64,000 bases of DNA from JAISST01 sp050434145 (GCF_050434145.1 NZ_JBNPVX010000003.1:49753-113752), one strand, 5' to 3'. Positions 42,549-51,748 are shown, counted from the stretch's first letter. The notes: a model not told the origin generated them from the sequence alone. Numbers and translations are program-made.

Positions 42549-45185
42549 TTGAAAGGAATAAAATTAACAGTATTATTTATAAATCTGCTAGGTTTGGTTT
42601 TTGTATTGGTTACTAAAAATTATCAATACTCAGTTTATCTAATCTTGTTTTTATTATATTTTTTATTTGTTTTTCATAAGGGAGATAATTATGAAAAATT
42701 GGATTTTTTTGGGCAAAGAGCTAATTTAGCTTCAAATATAGTATTGTTATTATTTCTTATTGCAGTATGTAGATTAATAAATATACAAATATTTAATAAA
42801 GAATATTATGAAGCAAAAATAGAAAAGCAAAGTGAAGCACTTGTGATAAGTATGGGATCTAGAGGAGAAATAATTGACTCAACTGGAAAGAGTCTTGCAT
42901 ATAATGTTACGACTTACACTATGGCCATTGATCCAAGTAAAATTTATGATAATGAAACTTGCATGAATGCCTTAAATGATATATTGGATCTCAAATGGAT
43001 TGTAAATAAAAAAGTTAACAAGAAAGAAGTCATAGAATCTCTTAATGATTCTACATCAGCTAGAAAGAAATATAAAATGATTGCCAAGGATATTTCAGAA
43101 GATGAAAAGATTGAAATAGAAGGAATCATGAAAAAATACAAATTGAGAAAAAATGAAATATTTTTTACAGGTGATTTTCAAAGAATTTATCCTAGAAAAG
43201 ATATATATCAAAATTTGGTTGGATTTGTTGGAGAAAATTCTTCTTCAAAGGATAAAAAAGGTTTATTTGGAATAGAAAATGCTTATGATTCTTATCTAAG
43301 AGGAAAAGCATTGAAAAAGAAAATAAGAGTTGATAGACAAAGAAGGAAGGTAATACCAACTTCAAATTCTGAAATGCAGAAAAAAATTGATGGGAAAAAT
43401 GTTCATTTGACGATAGACAATGACATCAATTTTGTATTGAATGAAGAAATAAAAAAGAAATTTGATGAAACTAAATCAGAAGCTGCATTTGGAATAGTGA
43501 TGGATCCTAATAGTGGTAAAATATTGGGAACAGCAAGCTTCTATAAAAATAAAAGTTTATCTATAAGAAATGGAGTTTTTCAGGACCAAGTGGAACCAGG
43601 CTCAATTTTTAAACCCATAATAATGAGTGCAGCATTAAATGAGAAATTTTTTACTAAAGATACAAGCTTTAATATAGGTGATGGTACAATTACTAAGCAT
43701 AACCATACTATAAAAGAGACTACAAAGTCTTTGCAAGGAGTAATAAGTGCAGCAGATATTATACGTAGGTCAAGTAATACAGGAATGGTACTAGTAGGTG
43801 ATCATTTTAATAATGAGTTATTTGAAAAATATTTGAAAAATTTTGGACTTTATGACATAACTGGAGTAGATTTTCCTAATGAAAAGAAGCCATATACTGT
43901 ACCATATAAAAAATGGGATCGATTGAAAAAAAGTACTATGTCTTTTGGGCAAGGAATTGCAATAACGCCTGTGCAAATGGTTACAGCTTTTTCAGCTGTG
44001 GTCAATGGAGGTACTCTTTATAGACCATATATAGTTGAAAAAATCGAAACTGAGGATGGTGTGGTAATTAGAAGAAATGTGCCCAAACCAGTAAAACGGG
44101 TGATAACAAAAGAAACGTCTGACATAATGAAAGAGCTATTGGAAAATGCTGTTAATGCTGGAACAGGAACAAGAGCAAAAGTGGAAGGATATAGAATAGG
44201 TGGAAAAACGGGTACGGGACAGGTTCCAGGTGCTCGTGGTGGTTATTTGGCAAATGATTATTTGGCATCTTTTATAGGTTTTTTTCCTGTTGAAAGTCCT
44301 AAATATGTAATTTTAATTATGGTGTTAAAACCAAATGGAAAATCAATAAACGAAAAGTATGGTGGGAGTGTTGCAGCACCTGTGTTTGGTGAAATAGTAA
44401 GACGTATTACAAAAATAAAAAGTATTTTTAATAATGATGATAGTGATAATGTAGTAACTAATATCAGCCGTCCTACAATAGAAAAGTATTTGAAGAAAGA
44501 CAATAAAATAGAACTGACAGGTGTAATGCCTAATCTTACTGGATATAGTCCAAAGGAAGTAATATATAGCTTTGAAGGAAATCATGTGGAAGTAGAAATA
44601 GAAGGTGCAGGTCTAATAGTCGATCAAGATCCTAAACCAGGATCACCTATGGAAAATATAAAAAAAATAAAACTAATTTTAAAGGAGAATGTAACTGAAA
44701 TAAAAAAAGATCCTAATAATATAAAAACTGATATACATCAACGAGAAGAGACAACAGATGTAACTGCTGGCACAGATAGTTCAAAAGTTACAGGAAATAC
44801 ACCCCAAAAACCTATAACTAATTCATCAAATGCGACAACCAATAGTAGTAAGTCTGGATCTACAGGTAGTACAACAAAACCGCCTGCAGCTAATACCTCA
44901 AATACAGCAACTACGAATGCTAAGACCAATAAAAATTCTACAACAACGAATACAACTACCACTACCACAACAAAGCCAAAAACAACAGAAACTTCTAACG
45001 AAACACAAAAAACGACTGTTAAACCACCTACTACTACAAGTACATCTAATAGTGGACAAATCATAGTAACTGAAACTGTTATTGATAATAATAAAACTAA
45101 TAGTACTGGATCAGGCAGTGGCGGAGTAAATTATGGAAAGAAAATTGGAAAATATAAAGAAATTATAATAGATAATCAAAATTAA
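42549..45185 (+). CDS. Class B penicillin-binding protein with PASTA domain and low-complexity tail
   Basis: An 878-residue peptidoglycan transpeptidase of the FtsI/SpoVD type. Two N-terminal helices (VLFINLLGLVFVLVTK and SVYLILFLLYFLFVF) precede a third (NIVLLLFLIAVCRLINI). A dimerisation domain with GSRGEIIDSTGKSLAYN follows. Active-site motifs are SIFK in EPGSIFKPIIM (about 351), SSN in RRSSNTGM, and KTG in GGKTGTGQ (about 552). One PASTA-like segment occupies about 655-715 (GVMPNLTGYSPKEVIYSFEG). The last 120 or so residues are an almost pure Thr/Ser/Asn/Lys tail, presumably disordered and periplasmic. Translation begins at TTG 42549 behind GGAGG. priA follows. Confidence 0.92.
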   Translation: MKGIKLTVLFINLLGLVFVLVTKNYQYSVYLILFLLYFLFVFHKGDNYEKLDFFGQRANLASNIVLLLFLIAVCRLINIQIFNKEYYEAKIEKQSEALVISMGSRGEIIDSTGKSLAYNVTTYTMAIDPSKIYDNETCMNALNDILDLKWIVNKKVNKKEVIESLNDSTSARKKYKMIAKDISEDEKIEIEGIMKKYKLRKNEIFFTGDFQRIYPRKDIYQNLVGFVGENSSSKDKKGLFGIENAYDSYLRGKALKKKIRVDRQRRKVIPTSNSEMQKKIDGKNVHLTIDNDINFVLNEEIKKKFDETKSEAAFGIVMDPNSGKILGTASFYKNKSLSIRNGVFQDQVEPGSIFKPIIMSAALNEKFFTKDTSFNIGDGTITKHNHTIKETTKSLQGVISAADIIRRSSNTGMVLVGDHFNNELFEKYLKNFGLYDITGVDFPNEKKPYTVPYKKWDRLKKSTMSFGQGIAITPVQMVTAFSAVVNGGTLYRPYIVEKIETEDGVVIRRNVPKPVKRVITKETSDIMKELLENAVNAGTGTRAKVEGYRIGGKTGTGQVPGARGGYLANDYLASFIGFFPVESPKYVILIMVLKPNGKSINEKYGGSVAAPVFGEIVRRITKIKSIFNNDDSDNVVTNISRPTIEKYLKKDNKIELTGVMPNLTGYSPKEVIYSFEGNHVEVEIEGAGLIVDQDPKPGSPMENIKKIKLILKENVTEIKKDPNNIKTDIHQREETTDVTAGTDSSKVTGNTPQKPITNSSNATTNSSKSGSTGSTTKPPAANTSNTATTNAKTNKNSTTTNTTTTTTTKPKTTETSNETQKTTVKPPTTTSTSNSGQIIVTETVIDNNKTNSTGSGSGGVNYGKKIGKYKEIIIDNQN

Positions 45186-45267
45186 ATTAGAAAACAAGTA
45201 ATAATTTGTAAGTATTTTTAATTTGAGAAAAATCAGATTTAATATGAATAAATTAGTGAGGTGGAAA

Positions 45268-47616
45268 TTGAGATATTATAAGATTGTTGTAGATAATAGA
45301 GACTCTCTTTTTACCTATTTAGATGAAAATGAACAATATGAGATAGGAGAAAGAGTAAGGATATCATTTCAGAATAAAATAGTATCTGGAACAATTATTG
45401 CTCAAGATATGGTAGAATCACCTACTTATAAAGTTTTACCAATCATTAACAGATTAGAAAATGAAATAAATTTTTCTCCAGATTTTATAAAATTATTAAT
45501 ATGGATTGCTGATTACTATATGTGTAGTTTTTCTAGCGTATTTCGTGGGATTATACCAAAGGATTTGAAAGTAAAGTATGAAGTGTACTGTACTCTCAAT
45601 GACAGAAATAGTATATTTTATGATACATTGGATCCAGTAGTGTTGTTTTTTAAAGAAAGAATTTTTGTAGGGAAGGCTACATTAATCAAAAACTTTTCAA
45701 AGAATTTAGTAGATATAATGTTAGAAAAATCTTTGTTAAAAATAGTAGATAAAAAAGTTTCTTTAAATTATAATCAAGTAAAAAATTTGGATGATAAAAA
45801 TTTTCTTTTGGAAGATGATAAAATCAAAAGTGAAGAAGTAAAAAAAGTAATAAATTATTTTTATTCAAAATTGAAAGTTTCTAAAGATTTATTAAAAAAG
45901 AAATTTCCAGATCAGTGGAAAAAATTGATAAATAATAAAATAGTAATTGAAAAAAAAGAATTATCTGATAGGACAAATGATAATGATGAAAATGTTGAAA
46001 ATAAAACTGTAAGATTAAATCATCATAATGTAATATTGAATGAAGAACAAGAAATAGCGAAGAATAACATTTTGAAAAGCAATGAAAAATATCATCTAAT
46101 ACATGGAATTACTGGATCTGGAAAGACAGAGATATATATTGAGATTATAAAAGAAGGTTTCTTAGAGGGGAGGGGAAGCATATTTTTGGTGCCTGAAATT
46201 TCACTAACACCTCAATTAATCAATAGATTTGAAAAAACATTTGGGAATAATATTGCTATTCTACATAGTCATCTGACACCAAAGGAGCGGGCAACAGAAT
46301 GGTATTCTATTTATACTGGTACAAAGCAAATTGTACTAGGAGTTAGATCAGCAATATTTGCTCCAGTAAAAAATTTAAAATATATAATATTGGATGAAGA
46401 GCATGAGACAACTTATAAGCAGGATAATAATCCAAGATATCATGCAAAATTAGTAGCAATGAAAAGATGTGAATTAACATCTGATACAAAATTGATATTA
46501 GGATCTGCAACTCCTTCAATAGAAAGTTATTATTATGCAGAAAATAAACTATTTAATTTAGAAATATTGGAAAATAGATATAGTGACTCTATTTTGCCAG
46601 ATATAGATATTGTAGATATGACAAAAGAAGAAGACATATATTTTAGTAAGAAATTATTACGAGAAATAAAATCGACATTGCTTCGAGGTGAACAGGTAAT
46701 ACTGTTTCTCAATAGAAAAGGATATTCTACTTATATTCAGTGTAAAGATTGTGGACATGTGGAAGAATGTGAACATTGCTCTATAAAGTATAGTTATTAT
46801 AATAGAGAAAATATATTAAAATGTAATTATTGTGGTACTATAAAAGGCTATACTGGTATTTGCTCTATTTGTAATAGTAAAAATATTGTTCATAGTGGAA
46901 AAGGGATAGAAAGAGTGGAAGAAGAAGTACAAAAATATTTTGATGTTCCTATAATCTCTGTTGATTCTGGAAGAGCAAAAGAAAGAGGATTTTATGAAAA
47001 AATTTATAAAGAATTTTCAGATGGGAAATATAAAATAATGATAGGAACACAAGTTATTTCCAAAGGATTACATTTTCCAAATGTTACTTTGGTAGGGGTC
47101 ATAAATGGTGATACAATACTTAATTTTCCTGATTTTAGAGCTGGAGAAAAAACATATCAATTAATTATTCAAGTGGCTGGCAGAGCTGGTCGTGGTGACA
47201 AAAAAGGTAAAGTAGTAGTTCAAAGTTATCAATCAGATAATTATGTATTTGAAAGCATTAAAAATAGTAATTATAAAAAATTTTATGATGTAGAAATTTC
47301 AAACAGAGAGCTATTAAGTTATCCGCCATTTTCTAAAACTATCAATATAGGAATTTCGTCTAAGAATGAAACAGTATTGGAGAAATTTGTAGAAACTTTG
47401 CGAAAGGAAATTGATAATAATGATGTAGAAATATATGGTCCTATGAAATCATTGATTTATAGGGTGAAAGATAGATATCGATATAATATTTTTATTAAAG
47501 GAAATAAGAAATCTATTTCAAAATATAAAAGATTTATCTCAAAGAAATTGGAATTATTTTCTAAAGAAAAAGAAATAAAAATAGCAGTGGATATTGATCC
47601 AATTAATTTGATTTAA
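45268..47616 (+). CDS. priA: Primosomal protein N' (replication restart helicase PriA)
   Basis: Helicase that restarts stalled forks by loading the replicative helicase. About 782 residues. The N-terminal 3'-DNA-binding domain begins YYKIVVDNRDSLFTYLD. Helicase motifs: LIHGITGSGKTEIYIEI (about 279), LVPEISLTPQLINRF, LDEEHETTYKQ, and LGSATPSIESYYYA. The paired zinc-binding insert is CKDCGHVEECEHC ... CNYCG ... CSICNSKN. Motifs V/VI are IGTQVISKGLHFPNVTLVGV and QVAGRAGRG. The frame is open from 45223, but GAGGTGG at 45258-45264 serves the TTG at 45268. def follows 57 nt later, the usual priA-def pairing. Confidence 0.96.
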   Translation: MRYYKIVVDNRDSLFTYLDENEQYEIGERVRISFQNKIVSGTIIAQDMVESPTYKVLPIINRLENEINFSPDFIKLLIWIADYYMCSFSSVFRGIIPKDLKVKYEVYCTLNDRNSIFYDTLDPVVLFFKERIFVGKATLIKNFSKNLVDIMLEKSLLKIVDKKVSLNYNQVKNLDDKNFLLEDDKIKSEEVKKVINYFYSKLKVSKDLLKKKFPDQWKKLINNKIVIEKKELSDRTNDNDENVENKTVRLNHHNVILNEEQEIAKNNILKSNEKYHLIHGITGSGKTEIYIEIIKEGFLEGRGSIFLVPEISLTPQLINRFEKTFGNNIAILHSHLTPKERATEWYSIYTGTKQIVLGVRSAIFAPVKNLKYIILDEEHETTYKQDNNPRYHAKLVAMKRCELTSDTKLILGSATPSIESYYYAENKLFNLEILENRYSDSILPDIDIVDMTKEEDIYFSKKLLREIKSTLLRGEQVILFLNRKGYSTYIQCKDCGHVEECEHCSIKYSYYNRENILKCNYCGTIKGYTGICSICNSKNIVHSGKGIERVEEEVQKYFDVPIISVDSGRAKERGFYEKIYKEFSDGKYKIMIGTQVISKGLHFPNVTLVGVINGDTILNFPDFRAGEKTYQLIIQVAGRAGRGDKKGKVVVQSYQSDNYVFESIKNSNYKKFYDVEISNRELLSYPPFSKTINIGISSKNETVLEKFVETLRKEIDNNDVEIYGPMKSLIYRVKDRYRYNIFIKGNKKSISKYKRFISKKLELFSKEKEIKIAVDIDPINLI

Positions 47617-47672
47617 TCATAATAATCAGTTATAATATTGAGATGAATTAAGAAAGGCTATGAGGTGGAAAA

Positions 47673-48185
47673 GTGGTATATGATATAAAAAAGTATGGTA
47701 GTGAGGTATTAAGAGGAAAAAATGAACCTGTAGAAGAACTTACTGATGAAATAAAAGAGATTTTAGATAATATGAAAGAGACAATGGCAGCAGCTAATGG
47801 AGTCGGACTAGCTGCTCCACAGATAGGTATAAATAAGAGGTTTTTTGTATGTATGCTAGGAGAAGGAAATATAAAAAAAATAATTAATCCTGTGATAACT
47901 CCGCTATCTGATGAAAAAATAACTTTTGAGGAAGGGTGCTTGAGTATACCTGGGATTTATAAAAGTGTGGATAGATATAGTAAGATAAAACTAAACTATA
48001 CAGATGAAAATGGAAAATCAATGGAACTAGAATTGGAAGATTATCAAGCTGTGGTTGTACAGCATGAATACGACCATTTGGAAGGAATATTGTTTGTGGA
48101 TAAAATTTCTCCAGTGGCAAAGAAAATGGTCAGTAAAAAATTGGCTATGTTAAAGAAAAATAGTCTGAAAGCTGAAAAGGGATGA
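47673..48185 (+). CDS. def: Peptide deformylase
   Basis: Removes the formyl group from new proteins. The 170 residues carry all three metal-site motifs: GVGLAAPQIG, EGCLSIPG and QHEYDHLEG. The N terminus IKKYGSEVLRGKNEPVEEL is also typical. The GTG at 47673 follows GAGGTGG by only a few bases. It lies after priA in a likely operon; fmt, often next, is absent and a DivIC-like gene follows instead. Confidence 0.96.
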   Translation: MVYDIKKYGSEVLRGKNEPVEELTDEIKEILDNMKETMAAANGVGLAAPQIGINKRFFVCMLGEGNIKKIINPVITPLSDEKITFEEGCLSIPGIYKSVDRYSKIKLNYTDENGKSMELELEDYQAVVVQHEYDHLEGILFVDKISPVAKKMVSKKLAMLKKNSLKAEKG

Positions 48186-48247
48186 TGTTGTCAAAACTTT
48201 AGTTTATAAAAATAAATGCTATAAATATATTATACAAGGAGAAATAT

Positions 48248-48559
48248 ATGTCTCGATCAATAAATAATGATAATAAAAGTTGGACACCTTTTAATATTTT
48301 TGTGGTTCTGTTATTTTGCCTTTTATTATATATATTTGTTCCTCAAATATATAAAAGTGGAGAAAAAATATCGAAATTAAGAGCAGAAATTGAACGACTT
48401 GATGAACGAATTGTAAGTGATGAAAAGCGACTAGAAGAATTGAAAAACAATATTAATATGCTAGAAGATCCTTATTTTAAAGAAAAATTGGTAAGAAAGC
48501 GTCTTAGAATGGTAAAAGATGGTGAAGTTATTTATAAATTACTGGAGGAAGAAAAGTAA
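48248..48559 (+). CDS. Septum formation initiator family protein (FtsB/DivIC-like)
   Basis: A 103-residue bitopic membrane protein: short cytoplasmic N terminus, one helix (FNIFVVLLFCLLLYIFV), then a coiled coil (KISKLRAEIERLDERIVSDE and onward) and the end motif DPYFKEKLVRKRLRMVKDGE that FtsB/DivIC proteins share. These proteins link FtsL and FtsQ in the divisome. The position downstream of priA-def and near the PBP gene fits a cell-division role. Confidence 0.88.
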   Translation: MSRSINNDNKSWTPFNIFVVLLFCLLLYIFVPQIYKSGEKISKLRAEIERLDERIVSDEKRLEELKNNINMLEDPYFKEKLVRKRLRMVKDGEVIYKLLEEEK

Positions 48560-48640
48560 TCTAATGGTATAAAAAAATTTCTTCTGAAATGATAAAAAGA
48601 TTAGTGAATTTTGCAAATAAATAAAAGTCTAAATATAAAA

Positions 48641-48684
48641 GGAGGGAAGGTACAGTAATATATATTACTATACCATAAAATTTG
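48641..48684 (+). promoter_or_regulatory. Shine-Dalgarno, hairpin and TTG start arrangement of glpX
   Basis: GGAGGGAA at 48641-48648 is followed by an inverted repeat at 48649-48674 (GGTA, then AGTAAT, paired with ATTACT and TACC with one C/A mismatch), then ATAAAAT and the TTG start at 48682. Linear spacing is over 30 nt, too long for initiation. With the hairpin folded the effective spacing becomes roughly 7-8 nt. A stop codon at 48676-48678 excludes any earlier in-frame start. Confidence 0.6.
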
Positions 48685-49725
48685 AAAAGAGAATTAGCAA
48701 TGGAGTTTGCAAGAGTGACAGAGGTGGCAGCACTATCAGCTTATAAATGGATAGGACGTGGCAATAAAGATAAAGCAGATGATGCTGCAGTATCAGCAAT
48801 GAGATTTATGTTAAACAAGGTATCCATAGAAGGTGAAATAGTAATAGGTGAAGGGGAGATTGATGAAGCACCTATGTTATATATTGGAGAAAAAGTTGGA
48901 AAATATTTTGATGAAAACATTTCTGACAGTGAAAGAATGTTTTGTTCTCCAGTGGATATAGCAGTGGATCCAATAGATGGGACAAGAATGACTGCTAAGG
49001 GTCAATCTAACGCAGTTGCAGTAATGGCAGTGGGACAAAAAGGTAGCTTTCTAAAAGCACCAGATATGTATATGGAAAAACTTATGGTTGGACCTAGTGC
49101 AAAGGGTAAAATAGATATAAACAAGCCTTTACTTGAAAACATAGAAATAGTTGCCAAATCGTTGAATAAAGATATAAAAGATGTAATGATAGCGATACTG
49201 GATAAACCAAGACATGAAACTATAATAAAAGAGTTACAAGATGCTGGAGTAAAGGTATATGCAGTGCCAGATGGGGATGTTGCTGTATCTGTGTTGTGTT
49301 GTCTTGTGGATTCGGAAGTGGATATGATATATGGAATAGGTGGGGCACCTGAAGGAGTGATATCAGCAGCAGCAATACGAGCTTTAGGTGGAGATATGCA
49401 AGCAAGATTGAAATTAAGAAATGCTGTAAAAGGTATGTCAGCAGAAAATAATAAAATTGCAATATATGAAAAAGAAAGATGTGAAGCTCATGGTCTAAAT
49501 GTGGGAGATGTACTAATGTTAAATGATTTGGCAAAGGATGATGAAGTCATATTTGCTGCTACAGGAATTACAGGTGGAGATTTACTAAATGGGGTAAAAA
49601 AGTCAGGAAGCATAGCCAGAACACAGACATTAATTATAAGAGGTAGAAGTAGAACAGTAAGATATATTGATTCAGTACATAATTTAGATTTTAAAGACGA
49701 AGGTCTAGGAGAAATGTTAAAATAA
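48682..49725 (+). CDS. glpX: Fructose-1,6-bisphosphatase class II
   Basis: Gluconeogenic phosphatase of the GlpX type, 347 residues. The N terminus MKRELAMEFARVTEVAALSA matches E. coli GlpX when read from TTG 48682, which fixes the start. Further blocks are GEIVIGEGEIDEAPMLYIGE, VDIAVDPIDGTRMTAKGQSN with the metal-binding aspartates, AVPDGDVAVSVLC and GIGGAPEGVISAAAIRALGG. The segment AATGITGGDLLNGVK and RGRSRTVRYID close the domain. Translation may depend on a hairpin between the ribosome site and the start codon. The HPr-like gene follows 79 nt later. Confidence 0.95.
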   Translation: MKRELAMEFARVTEVAALSAYKWIGRGNKDKADDAAVSAMRFMLNKVSIEGEIVIGEGEIDEAPMLYIGEKVGKYFDENISDSERMFCSPVDIAVDPIDGTRMTAKGQSNAVAVMAVGQKGSFLKAPDMYMEKLMVGPSAKGKIDINKPLLENIEIVAKSLNKDIKDVMIAILDKPRHETIIKELQDAGVKVYAVPDGDVAVSVLCCLVDSEVDMIYGIGGAPEGVISAAAIRALGGDMQARLKLRNAVKGMSAENNKIAIYEKERCEAHGLNVGDVLMLNDLAKDDEVIFAATGITGGDLLNGVKKSGSIARTQTLIIRGRSRTVRYIDSVHNLDFKDEGLGEMLK

Positions 49726-49804
49726 CAAAAAAGATTGACAAAAAGTTTAATATAATATATCCTTATAACGATTATAAATTTTAAATGAGGAGTAAAAAGA
49801 AAAA

Positions 49805-50071
49805 ATGGTATCAAAAATTGTAGAAATAGTCAATGAAAATGGGCTACATACGAGACAAGGTAATGAATTTGTTGCCTTAGCTCAAAGTTTTTCTTCAGAA
49901 ATTCAATTGGAAGATGAGACAGGGAGAAAAGTCAGTGGAATATCATTACTAAAAATTTTATCTCTTGGAATTAGAAAAGGGATGAAAGTAGTAGTGCATG
50001 CTGACGGAGAAGATGAAAAGGAAGCTATAATAAAATTAGAAGAATTGCTAAAGGGTATGAAAGATATATAA
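49805..50071 (+). CDS. HPr family phosphocarrier protein (atypical)
   Basis: An 88-residue HPr-fold protein. The active histidine is present in NENGLHTRQGNEFV, but the usual GLHARPA is altered, with Gln at the position of the conserved proline. The regulatory serine region reads KVSGISLLKILSLGIRKGMK, in which a serine aligns with Ser46. The protein is complete. No ptsI or other PTS gene is nearby, and its neighbour is glpX, so it could be a Crh-like regulatory form or the general HPr; the sequence does not decide. AGGAGT lies upstream of the ATG, and TTGACA at 49735 is a possible -35. Confidence 0.85.
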   Translation: MVSKIVEIVNENGLHTRQGNEFVALAQSFSSEIQLEDETGRKVSGISLLKILSLGIRKGMKVVVHADGEDEKEAIIKLEELLKGMKDI

Positions 50072-50100
50072 TATAAGTTTTATTTGAATAAAACAGAAAT

Positions 50101-50137
50101 AAAAAACTGCTATATTGATTAGACATAGCAGTTTTTT
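50101..50137. terminator. Bidirectional terminator after the HPr-like gene
   Basis: AAAAACTGCTAT and ATAGCAGTTTTT form a perfect 12-bp stem with an 11-nt loop and T runs in both directions. It lies between the HPr-like gene and the convergent gene at 50195. Confidence 0.88.
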
Positions 50138-50194
50138 TGTTATTTAATATTTTTATTAATCAGGAAAGAATTTAATAAAAATAGTTTTTATATT

Positions 50195-50518
50195 TTATAG
50201 ATTTAAAACAACAAGAATAACCCCAGTCATAAGTAAGACTACATCCCTTGTATAACCAGAAGATTCCAATGAACATTTATTTGAGCCTTCATTATAATAA
50301 ATGATTATATTTTTTCCAATTTCATCATTGGATAAGCCAATTCCAGCTTCGATAGTCCAAAGTTCTAGAGTTGTATCATTATATTTAAACCTGACTAAAT
50401 AACCTTTAGAAAATTTATAATCAATAACTTCTCCATCGTATAATTCACCTGATCTAATAGTTGATTTTGAAAAAGCTCCATATAATCCAGTTATGATTAA
50501 AAATAGTGCATATAACAT
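50195..50518 (-). CDS. Small DUF3592-like membrane protein
   Basis: A 107-residue protein with a helix at each end (YALFLIITGLYGAF and VVLLMTGVILVVLNL) and a small beta-rich domain between them (GEVIDYKFSKGYLVRFKYN, then GKNIIIYYNEGSNKC). This layout resembles DUF3592 proteins. No function is known. CGGAGG stands 8 nt before the ATG. Repeat copy C ends 28 bp upstream. Confidence 0.6.
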   Translation of the reverse strand: MLYALFLIITGLYGAFSKSTIRSGELYDGEVIDYKFSKGYLVRFKYNDTTLELWTIEAGIGLSNDEIGKNIIIYYNEGSNKCSLESSGYTRDVVLLMTGVILVVLNL

Positions 50519-50545
50519 GTAATATCCTCCGTTTGTTTTATTTGT

Positions 50546-50650
50546 TTAAGCTGTTGCAAAACTAATTGTAGTTATGCAAATTCAAACTTTTATTTATTTC
50601 TTATTTTCTTACTGATTTACTTTGGTCAGCTGTTATTGTTATGGGGAGCA
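50546..50650 (-). repeat. Dispersed intergenic repeat, copy C (head only)
   Basis: AAGCTGTTGCAAAACTAATT and the following 80 or so bases match the head of copies A and B, ending with GGAGCAGTGACTGTG; the tail block is missing. It sits 28 bp from the ATG of the DUF3592-like gene, the same geometry as the other copies. Confidence 0.7.
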
Positions 50651-50689
50651 GTGACTGTGAATTTTTATGACAGCTCACAATTATTTATT

Positions 50690-51241
50690 TTAATCAGTTT
50701 TCTCATCAAAACTTTCAATAATCTCAAATTCTTCATAATCTTCATCTTGTTTTGATGTTGTATCAAGATACTGATTATATTTGTATGAATATTCTTGATA
50801 AGATTTTAATTTTAATTTTTGATAGATAATTGAAGTAACAACCGAATTTAGAAAAATCAGAATGGAAACAGCAAATATATTAAGTCCTACTGCATTAGGA
50901 ATTACAAAAGAAACAAATAGATTAAAAATTTTATTAATTACAAAATTTATAACTAACCATAAAATGAAATAAGCTATCTTAAACCATTCATCTTTTGCAA
51001 AATATAAAAATAAAAAACCATAAAGAATAATGGCAAAAGTGATTATTTGAAATGCTATATTCTCCAAATTATCATATCTTCCATTATTTATAAGATATAC
51101 TTTTTCTGAAAAGTAAAATTGAGCAATTAATGAAAAAATAAAATGAAAAAACAAAATTACTAAATCAAGTTTTTTTTGCTTTTCCTTGTCATAGGCTAAT
51201 AGAAACTGTTTTGCTTTATTAATCATATGTATGTTGTTCAT
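50690..51241 (-). CDS. Hypothetical multi-helix membrane protein
   Basis: A 183-residue protein with about four hydrophobic helices (VILFFHFIFSLIAQFYF, FQIITFAIILYGFLFLYFA, AYFILWLVINFVINKIF and VGLNIFAVSILIFLNSVV) and an acidic cytoplasmic-looking tail (KQDEDYEEFEIIESFDE). It belongs to no family I recognise. AGGGGGT precedes the ATG. Its upstream side is the long non-coding stretch before the adhesin locus, so it is probably transcribed alone or with the DUF3592-like gene. Confidence 0.6.
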   Translation of the reverse strand: MNNIHMINKAKQFLLAYDKEKQKKLDLVILFFHFIFSLIAQFYFSEKVYLINNGRYDNLENIAFQIITFAIILYGFLFLYFAKDEWFKIAYFILWLVINFVINKIFNLFVSFVIPNAVGLNIFAVSILIFLNSVVTSIIYQKLKLKSYQEYSYKYNQYLDTTSKQDEDYEEFEIIESFDEKTD

Positions 51242-51739
51242 GATACCCCCTGAGTTTATTGATATGATATTTTTATATCATACATTATTGTCCTGTATGT
51301 GTCAAATTAAATTTATATAAAATTATTTATGTCGAAATTTTGTACGAATATTTATTAATTGAAATTAGCTAAATTTATTTTATTATAGAAATGGAATAAA
51401 TAAGAGTGATAATTCAAAAAATAAATATTATTTGACAGTAAGAGAAATAAAAACAAAAAAGTAGTTATTATAAGACAGTTAAAAATATTTTGACAGAAAA
51501 TCAATATAATTATTTCTATGAAGTAATATATATTGATTTTTTTGTTTTTATTTTTATGTTGTTATTAGATTTTATCAAAAAATTTTGAAAATTTATAATT
51601 AATTAATTAATAAAAAAACTAAAAAATTTTAAATTATTATAATAAGCAATTTTTCATTTTTTGTATATATTTTCAGTGGCTTTTTTTCTTGAAATTCTCT
51701 TTGTTTAAGAAAAAAAAGTTTTTATTTTTATGGAAAATG
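51242..51739. other. AT-rich non-coding stretch
   Basis: About 500 bp of AT-rich DNA with no gene on either strand. It contains several A and T tracts and leads to the promoter-like element at 51740. Confidence 0.5.
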
Positions 51740-51748
51740 TGATATAAT
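51740..51748 (+). promoter_or_regulatory. Extended -10 promoter element upstream of the adhesin locus
   Basis: TGA-TATAAT within AAAATGTGATATAATA. The same sequence occurs at the DUF697 promoter and nearly so at ftsY. If used, it gives a leader of about 795 nt before the FadA-like gene. Confidence 0.5.
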
